The translations under genes were made by a program, and so were the position numbers. DNA of 64,000 nt from an uncultured Spirochaetales bacterium (GTDB taxonomy: Bacteria > Spirochaetota > Spirochaetia > Sphaerochaetales > Sphaerochaetaceae). The stretch is from NCBI GenBank assembly GCA_949285785.1, contig CASEAG010000028.1:380527-444526 (forward strand), in the 5' to 3' direction. Shown one piece after another: positions 58,648 through 64,000 of the stretch (position 1 is its first letter; every line of letters starts with the position of its first letter). Below the pieces are notes generated by a model that did no database searches, was not told the DNA's origin, and worked only from the letters and a program-made list of their open reading frames with translations.

Positions 58648-59954
58648 GCCCTTGTCCTCCTGTACGTGGTGAGGATACAGGAAAGAGCACACAGGAGCAA
58701 CAAGGAGGCGAGAAACGCGAAATACGGCATGAGTGAACGGGCCAGGGGCACGAGAGAGCCGGCCTCCATGGTCTTGACGATCGCGACATAGAGCACCTGC
58801 ATCACAGTATCCGGCACAGGGAGAAGGGATGCGATCATGTACAGGTATATAAGCAGCGACACCGGAGCGCTGGTGACGATGGCGGACAGCTGGTAGCTTC
58901 CGAACACGACATACGAGAGCGGACATGTCGTCACAAGCGCCGCCATGCTGGCACTTGCAGAGGAGACGAGAGGGGAAGGCAGCAGGACGATTTCGTCGAT
59001 CATCCTCGCGACAGGCTTCGCCAGGGCCATGATCCCCAGCAGCGACAGGTAGCTCAGGGCGCCGGCAAGCGAACTCACCGTCTGCGGGAAGAGAACCGTC
59101 TGGAGCATGAAGGTCACGTACAGGGCATCGTCGGATCTGCGGAATGTGCCCGTCAGAAACACGAGCGAGAGCAGGAAGGCCCTCACGACGGACGGCTTCG
59201 GACCGATTGTGAATACGTAGAAGAACACCATGGCAAGGGCAAGCGCCCTTCCCCTCCGCCTGCCGACAAGAGGCACAAGGACCAGACGCAGAAGCGTCGC
59301 GAACAGGGACAGGTGCATTCCGGACAGCGAAAGCACATGGCTTGTCCCCGAACTTCTTGCAAGATCCGTCAGGGGAAAGTCCGGCATGTCGGTGCAGCCG
59401 AGAAGAAGCATCATCGACAGCTCTCCCTCGAGGCCGCCATCGCCGGCGATCAGCGAACGGCCACGTTCCATCAGCCTGTTCCTGGAACGTGATGCGGCGC
59501 CCCTTTCCAGGACAATGCACTCATCAGCATCGAATCCGTACTCGTCCATGCCTCCGACAAGCAGTACCGTGTCGCCTGCAAGGAGGACGACTCCCTCCGG
59601 ATAGCCTGCGGACACGACGCCTCTTGCACTTGCGCTGACGCCGCCGGCGGCGAAGCACTCGTGTAGAGAGACGACCGCCCTACGGTTCCATCGCGAGACG
59701 GTGCTGTCCTGGACGACGACAGCGCATACGGCCTCGACATCACCCTCCGCCAGTGCGAAGGACGGCGTGCACAACAGCAGCATCCTCGAGACGGCAAGAA
59801 CGGATATAAGCGCCGCTGGAAGCGTGAAGAGGAGAGCGCATCTGCCCTTCCTCACCACCAGGTGCAGTGCATACAGCATTGTGCATACGAGGCACACCGT
59901 CCCGTTGAGGAAATAGCTGGAGACTATGATGCAGGCAAACAGTATGACGCTCAC
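58578..59954 (-). CDS. ComEC/Rec2-family competence membrane protein (short form)
   Basis: 458 residues, about ten membrane helices. The core motif SSGTSHVLSLSGMHLSLFA marks the ComEC competence domain, followed by a segment GPKPSVVRAFLLSLVFLTG that is also conserved. An N-terminal OB-like part (about 60-150) precedes it. The C-terminal metallo-beta-lactamase domain of long ComEC is missing. It should form the inner-membrane DNA channel if natural uptake operates; no comEA, comF or pilus genes are in the window. Start is a GTG. It overlaps rsmA by 70 bp. Confidence 0.85.
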   Translation of the reverse strand: MSVILFACIIVSSYFLNGTVCLVCTMLYALHLVVRKGRCALLFTLPAALISVLAVSRMLLLCTPSFALAEGDVEAVCAVVVQDSTVSRWNRRAVVSLHECFAAGGVSASARGVVSAGYPEGVVLLAGDTVLLVGGMDEYGFDADECIVLERGAASRSRNRLMERGRSLIAGDGGLEGELSMMLLLGCTDMPDFPLTDLARSSGTSHVLSLSGMHLSLFATLLRLVLVPLVGRRRGRALALAMVFFYVFTIGPKPSVVRAFLLSLVFLTGTFRRSDDALYVTFMLQTVLFPQTVSSLAGALSYLSLLGIMALAKPVARMIDEIVLLPSPLVSSASASMAALVTTCPLSYVVFGSYQLSAIVTSAPVSLLIYLYMIASLLPVPDTVMQVLYVAIVKTMEAGSLVPLARSLMPYFAFLASLLLLCALSCILTTYRRTRACGRSTMTVRRRFRAFFLRLLLR

Positions 59955-59972
59955 ACGTCACATATGCAGGAA

Positions 59973-60728
59973 TCAGAGGATCTGGCCAAACAGGCACAGC
60001 AGATACAGGTCGAGGCCGTCCGATACCGAGCTCTGGCGAAGCAGCGATGCCAGTCTCGCATCCGCTCTTCCAGCGCTCCTCCTGATGTGTCTGAGGTATG
60101 AGGAATACTCCCTGTGCACACCCGTCGAATAGGCCTTCAGGACCTCTACCAGTCCGGACGGAAGCTCAACATCCAGGGACGGGACGTCCACATTCTCGAC
60201 ATTCGCCAGATGGTCGGCCATCGCCGGCATGTCGATATATGACGAGACGCGCCCGTACCAGGCCTCGATGGCGGACAGCCCGTCATCTTCCGTCTCGACG
60301 AGTGTGGACAGGGTGTTTTGCAACTGTCCGCACAGATCCACGTACAGTCCCTTCGAGAGCACGGAACGTCTCATGCGCACGTATACGAGGGCACAGACCG
60401 CTGCGGATATCGCCAGCTCGTCGACCATGGGGATCCCGTTTCTAAGCACAAGCGAGAAGAAGAGATAGGAGACGAGGAACACGAGGGCAGAGACTATCAG
60501 ACGAGGGATGTAGTAGCGGTCCTGCACCGCATGCAGAATCCTGATGCGACAGTCCTCGTAAATCCCTGCCCTGGCCTCCTCGCGCGACTCGTCGCTCATG
60601 TATGCAGATGAGCGCAGGACGAAGTCGGGCACCAGAAGACGATCCCCCTCGCTCCTGAGAGGAGGGAGGAGGACATCTGTACATGGAAGCCTCAGGAAAT
60701 AGTACTCACAAAGCGGCCTTGAACTCAT
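59973..60728 (-). CDS. Hypothetical protein with two membrane helices between pgm and comEC
   Basis: 251 residues; I do not recognise a family. Residues ~1-60 are soluble (CEYYFLRLPCTDVLLPPLR). Two hydrophobic helices follow at about 75-95 and 102-118 (LIVSALVFLVSYLFFSLVL, ISAAVCALVYVRM). The remaining ~130 residues look alpha-helical and end in LYLLCLFGQIL. The start is an ATG overlapping pgm by 23 bp; the ribosome site is weak, so an internal start is possible. It is 18 bp upstream of comEC. Part of the gph-pgm-this-comEC-rsmA run. Confidence 0.55.
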   Translation of the reverse strand: MSSRPLCEYYFLRLPCTDVLLPPLRSEGDRLLVPDFVLRSSAYMSDESREEARAGIYEDCRIRILHAVQDRYYIPRLIVSALVFLVSYLFFSLVLRNGIPMVDELAISAAVCALVYVRMRRSVLSKGLYVDLCGQLQNTLSTLVETEDDGLSAIEAWYGRVSSYIDMPAMADHLANVENVDVPSLDVELPSGLVEVLKAYSTGVHREYSSYLRHIRRSAGRADARLASLLRQSSVSDGLDLYLLCLFGQIL

Positions 60729-62418
60729 CGAGAATGGCGCCCCTGTTCTCCTCGAGCGCGCTCCTGCCACCCTTTCCCTCGACGAGGAAGATGTAGTACT
60801 TGATCTTCGGCTCGGTTCCGGATGGGCGGACGACCAGCTTCTCGCCGCTTTCGAAGCGGATGATGACGACATCGGCCTTCGGGAAGCCGGTGTCCTCGCC
60901 AAGCAGGTCCTCCACCGAAGCGATCCTGCGGCCGACGAACGTCTGTCCCGCCGCGAGGCTCCTGAGGTCCTTCATGATCGAGGCCATCCGGGTCTTGCCC
61001 TCGGCCCCTTCGTAGTCCCTGGAGAAGACGAGCTCGGTGTAGTAGCCGTAGTGGGCGTAGATGCTGTCCAGACGCTGCTGGAGCGTGATGCCCTTGCTGG
61101 CGTAGTAGCACATCATCTCGACGGCGGCCATCGCCGAGGAAACCGCATCCTTGTCATGCACGTCGTTGACCGTCAGGAAGCCGTAGCTCTCCTCGCAGCC
61201 GAAGAGGAAGAAGTCGTCCGTGTTCTCCCCCTGGTCGATCGCGTTCATCTCGCGGGCGATGTACTTGAAGCCGGTGAGCACGTCCTTGCAGTGCGCACCG
61301 TTCTCCTGTGCTATCTTGCGTACGAGGTCTGTCGTGACCAGACTCTTCACGACAAGAGGACGCCTGTCCCTTCCACCCATCTCGCGGCAGGTGGTGAGAA
61401 GATAGTCCGCAAGAAGCGTCGCGATCTGGTTGCCGGTCAGCAGCAGGTAGTCGGTCTTGTCTGCATTGGTCGGGATTGCAAGTCCCATGCGGTCCGCATC
61501 CGGATCGGTTCCAAGGACGATGTCGGCCTTCACCTCCTTGGCAAGCTCGATGACGCGCGTCATCGCCTCTGCGCTCTCCGGGTTGGGCAGCTTGACGGTC
61601 GGGAACGAGCCGTCCGGCTCCTCCTGCTCCTTCACCACGCAGGTGCGGATGCCGACTCTCGAGAGCATCTCGCGAACAGGCACGTTGCCAGAGCCATGGA
61701 GAGGCGTGTATGCGACAGTGATCGGGCTTCCCTTGACCAGCTCAGGACGGCGCAGGGAGGAGAGCACCATATCGTAGTACGCCTCGTCGACGCTCTGCGG
61801 GACACTGGACAGGATCCCGCTCTCGCGGGCGCTCTTCTCGTCCATCGTCCTGATCGCCTCCGGCTCGACCGCGTTGGCAAGCTTCGCGATCTCGATGTCA
61901 TGAGGCGGCGTCACCTGGCCACCATCGGACCAGTACACCTTGTAGCCGTTGTACTTGGACGGATTGTGGCTTGCGGTGATGACAATGCCTGCAGTCGTCT
62001 TCAGGTTCCTCACGGCAAAGGAGAGCATAGGCACCGGATGCAGGGTGTCGTAGAGATAGGTCCTCACTCCGTTGGCGGACAGCACGAGCGATGCACAGGT
62101 GGCGAACTCCTTCGACCAGTGTCTGGAGTCGTAGGCGATCACGACCGTCGGATTGTCGACATGGGCGTTGCAGTACTCGGCAAGCCCCTGGGTGACCTTG
62201 GACACCATGAACGTGTTGATCCTGTTGGTTCCGCCTCCGATCACACCCCTCATGCCGGCCGTTCCAAAGGCCAGCGCCGTATAGAAGGCGTCATACAGGG
62301 CATCCCAGTCCTCCTTGTCCAGCAGCTCCTTCACCTGGTTCCTGAAATACGGCTCCTTCTCGCTCTCGATATAGGAAAGCGCCTTGTTCCTGATCTCATC
62401 GATGACTGCCTTCGTCAT
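60706..62418 (-). CDS. Phosphohexomutase (phosphoglucomutase/phosphomannomutase family)
   Basis: 570 residues, the length of PgcA-type phosphoglucomutases. FGTAGMRGVIGGGTNRIN near the start, active-site phosphoserine loop GIVITASHNPSKYNGYK, metal-binding DPDADRMGLA, sugar-binding GCEESYGFL, phosphate-binding VVRPSGTEPKIKYY. It interconverts hexose 1- and 6-phosphates. The ATG at 62418 overlaps the gph stop (ATGA); an ATG at 62424 is the alternative. Whether glucose, mannose or ribose 1-phosphate is preferred cannot be told. Confidence 0.92.
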   Translation of the reverse strand: MTKAVIDEIRNKALSYIESEKEPYFRNQVKELLDKEDWDALYDAFYTALAFGTAGMRGVIGGGTNRINTFMVSKVTQGLAEYCNAHVDNPTVVIAYDSRHWSKEFATCASLVLSANGVRTYLYDTLHPVPMLSFAVRNLKTTAGIVITASHNPSKYNGYKVYWSDGGQVTPPHDIEIAKLANAVEPEAIRTMDEKSARESGILSSVPQSVDEAYYDMVLSSLRRPELVKGSPITVAYTPLHGSGNVPVREMLSRVGIRTCVVKEQEEPDGSFPTVKLPNPESAEAMTRVIELAKEVKADIVLGTDPDADRMGLAIPTNADKTDYLLLTGNQIATLLADYLLTTCREMGGRDRRPLVVKSLVTTDLVRKIAQENGAHCKDVLTGFKYIAREMNAIDQGENTDDFFLFGCEESYGFLTVNDVHDKDAVSSAMAAVEMMCYYASKGITLQQRLDSIYAHYGYYTELVFSRDYEGAEGKTRMASIMKDLRSLAAGQTFVGRRIASVEDLLGEDTGFPKADVVIIRFESGEKLVVRPSGTEPKIKYYIFLVEGKGGRSALEENRGAILDEFKAAL

Positions 62419-63071
62419 TTCCATAGCCTGTCTTCAACCTCCCCTGTCGTGTCTGCGATCACGTCGACACCTGACTTCGACAGCTCCTCGCGCGTCCTGT
62501 ATCCATACGAGACCACGATGTACCGGCACCCCACCCTCAGGGCCGTCTGCCAGTCCACTTCGCTGTCACCGATGATTGTAACATCACCTTCTTGCCCATT
62601 GCAAAGACCGATGAAGCCCTGGATCGCATTATTTTCGGGTTTCGGCTTCTCTCCTTCCACGAGACCGTGGACGAAGTCGAAGGTGCCTGCAGGAAAGAGC
62701 GTCGAGACTATCTCCTGAACAAGAGGATCCGCCTTGTTGGACAGGACGCCCAGCTTCAGACCCCTGTCCCTGGCCGTACTCAGCAGTGATGGGATTCCGT
62801 CATAGACCTTTGAGTGCACGCATGCATGGTCGCCATAGAACCTCACCAGTTCGCTGTACAGGATCTCGAACTCGTCCTGTGGATAGGCGCTGCCCGAATA
62901 CCACAGTGCATCGCGGAGGGCCTTGCGCAGTCCATGTCCGACCACGGCCCTGCATTCGGCCTCGTCGATCGGTCTGGCATAGCACATTCCAAGCACATGG
63001 TTCAGCGCCGCCCTGATGTCCTCGAGCGTGTCGACGAGCGTCCCGTCGAGGTCGAACAGAAGTCCCTTCAT
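62415..63071 (-). CDS. gph: HAD-family phosphatase, phosphoglycolate phosphatase type
   Basis: 218 residues. HAD motif I GLLFDLDGTLVDT, motif II LGVLSNKADP, motif III with KPKPE and motif IV IIGDSEVDWQTA. The cap domain is of the Gph/PgmB type. It is coupled by ATGA to the phosphohexomutase, so the substrate might be a sugar phosphate rather than phosphoglycolate. GGGGGA precedes the ATG at 63071 by nine bases; an ATG at 63077 is too close to that site. Confidence 0.85.
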   Translation of the reverse strand: MKGLLFDLDGTLVDTLEDIRAALNHVLGMCYARPIDEAECRAVVGHGLRKALRDALWYSGSAYPQDEFEILYSELVRFYGDHACVHSKVYDGIPSLLSTARDRGLKLGVLSNKADPLVQEIVSTLFPAGTFDFVHGLVEGEKPKPENNAIQGFIGLCNGQEGDVTIIGDSEVDWQTALRVGCRYIVVSYGYRTREELSKSGVDVIADTTGEVEDRLWK

Positions 63072-63077
63072 CGTCAT

Positions 63078-63392
63078 TCATCCCCCGTCTTCCGAGTGGT
63101 TTTACAGCTATCAATGATATACTAAAGGCTGTATTTGATAAAAGCATGTATTACTAAAGCCATTTATGTATTTATTGCGCTGTTAATTCTTTACAATATA
63201 ATAATTTATGTTGAGTAATCAGGCATTATCCTGTACGCTTTCAGCCATGAGCATTCGTATGGAAAAGACCAGGAGCATGTTGACAGTATCAAATCTCTGT
63301 CATTATAGTATGGATGAGAGTGTCACCCAGGGCTATGACCGGACTTCCGGCTATCCCCAAATGTGGTGGCCAGTTTTTTTCCAAGGGCTATC
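63078..63392. other. A+T-rich gap between gph and the Abi_2 gene
   Basis: No supported gene. The stretch 63108-63205 is very A+T rich (TTTACAATATAATAATTTATG and similar), unlike the rest of the window, and probably contains promoters for both sides. A 62-codon frame at 63208-63396 has no ribosome site or recognisable content. Confidence 0.5.
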
Positions 63393-63896
63393 ATGAAGAA
63401 AAGTTCTTTCTCCAAGCCCGCGACCACAATCGATGAGCAATTCAAGATTCTTCGTGCCAAAGGCATGAACTTCGACGATTGTCTTGACAAATCATGCATC
63501 AAGACGATTCTCAGGAACAACAACTATTTCAGGCTTGAAGGTTACTGGTTCGAATATTACGAGAGCCGGCTGTATCCAGAACATCGTTTCAGATGTCAGA
63601 CATCCTTCAGATACATATGGAATGACTACAGAGGAGACAGCCTTCTTCGCCATGCCATATTCGAGCTCATCGAGATTTTCGAGCTTTCATTCCGTTCTGT
63701 CATGGCGAATGTCCTTGCCAGGAACCATGGTCCGTTTCCATATAGCATTGACGATTTCGACTGCAGCCGCGATACCCATGCAGAGGTGCTTGGAAGAATC
63801 ACTGGTGCAGTCCATCATTCGAAAGACATTTTCATCAAGAAGTTCCATGAACATTATTCCAACACAAACTCCTCGTCATTTAGGCCTATAGGGTGA
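63393..63896 (+). pseudogene. Truncated Abi_2 (AbiD/AbiF-like) abortive-infection protein
   Basis: 167 residues. The N-terminal half fits the Abi_2 family: DEQFKILRAKGMNFDD, TILRNNNYFRLEGYWFEY, DSLLRHAIFELIEIFELSF. Family members are usually near 300 residues; here the frame stops after SNTNSSSFRPIG, about where the PPIWM segment of the second half should begin. No continuation appears in the other frames up to 64000. AGGG precedes the ATG. Abi_2 proteins act in phage defence, some as RNA-dependent toxins. Truncation suggests a decayed defence gene, though a short functional variant is possible. It overlaps the 3' end of the next gene by 11 bp. Confidence 0.65.
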
Positions 63897-64000
63897 CGCC
63901 AAGACGTCTGCAGATCTCGGCATCCTCCTTCGTCATCTCGGTCAACTGCTTGTGCCCGGTGTACTCTGAAATCCTGTAGATGTTATTGCCTCTCCTGATG
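63886..64000 (-). CDS. C-terminal end of an unidentified protein (runs off the right edge)
   Basis: The last 37 codons are visible, with NIYRISEYTGHKQLTEM and KEDAEICRRLGVTL followed by TAG. The frame is open to the window edge and codon use fits the local genes. I do not recognise the family. Its stop overlaps the truncated Abi_2 gene, which suggests the junction arose when the Abi_2 3' half was lost. Confidence 0.45.
   Translation of the reverse strand, partial: IRRGNNIYRISEYTGHKQLTEMTKEDAEICRRLGVTL

Noticed and set aside
58648..59520. 290-codon upstream extension of the rsmA frame
   Set aside because: It lies inside comEC in another frame; rsmA has its own AGGAGG and conserved N terminus at 58647.
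63208..63396. 62-codon plus-strand frame before the Abi_2 gene
   Set aside because: No ribosome site, no known motif, and it lies in A+T-rich DNA likely to hold promoters.

Overview
The window (about 57% G+C, densely coded, many 1-30 bp gene overlaps) looks like a chromosomal segment of an anaerobic, host- or sediment-associated bacterium. The gene set suggests a spirochaete of the Sphaerochaeta/Treponema type. Grounds for that are the DUF1015 protein, the long (~504 aa) SHMT, the periplasmic-binding-protein leader ending in FANGSGES and the KEVPVE-repeat membrane protein. This placement is inference; no rRNA is present. The two tRNA genes do not encode CCA.

Layout. 1-9.4 kb: housekeeping genes (thiamine pyrophosphokinase fragment, DUF1015, Sua5, DivIC-like, a repeat-rich membrane protein, tRNA-Ala, proC-serS-pncB-GNAT). 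8.7-15 kb, minus strand: yqeC, an xdhC-yqeB fusion, proA, proB, a glycosyltransferase and an amidase, apparently one long transcription unit. 15.1-18.4 kb: a LacI regulator followed by a triosephosphate-isomerase paralogue and a LarA-like (lactate racemase family) protein, with no known pathway that I can name. 18.5-23.8 kb: TetR plus oleate hydratase, a LysE exporter, tRNA-Arg, yidD, udk and galM.

24.2-46.3 kb is the core accessory region. It is a selenium-dependent molybdenum hydroxylase (SDMH) and purine-catabolism island: ygeW; yedE-yedF-DUF3343-selD; an EF2568-type cysteine desulfurase with a domain-permuted XdhC; a CyuA/YhaM-type cysteine desulfidase; xdhA-xdhC-xdhB-ygfM-xdhD; and ygfK-ssnA-ygeY. 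Together with yqeC and xdhC-yqeB at 12.8-15 kb it supplies selenium uptake and activation, cofactor maturation, two hydroxylases and downstream hydrolases. The ygeW and ygfK promoters share a composite architecture that points to one regulator. An XRE protein and a cell-surface lipoprotein with a G8 tract inside its probable promoter interrupt the island at 31.5-33.1 kb.

46.3-50.5 kb: an AAA ATPase next to a truncated relative, a repeat-bearing 460 bp gap, glyA and infA. 50.5-64 kb: a Smr protein with unusual tandem motifs, a CBS-ACT protein, a complete livKHMGF branched-chain amino-acid importer, rsmA, comEC, a membrane protein, a phosphohexomutase, gph and a truncated Abi_2 abortive-infection gene at the right edge.
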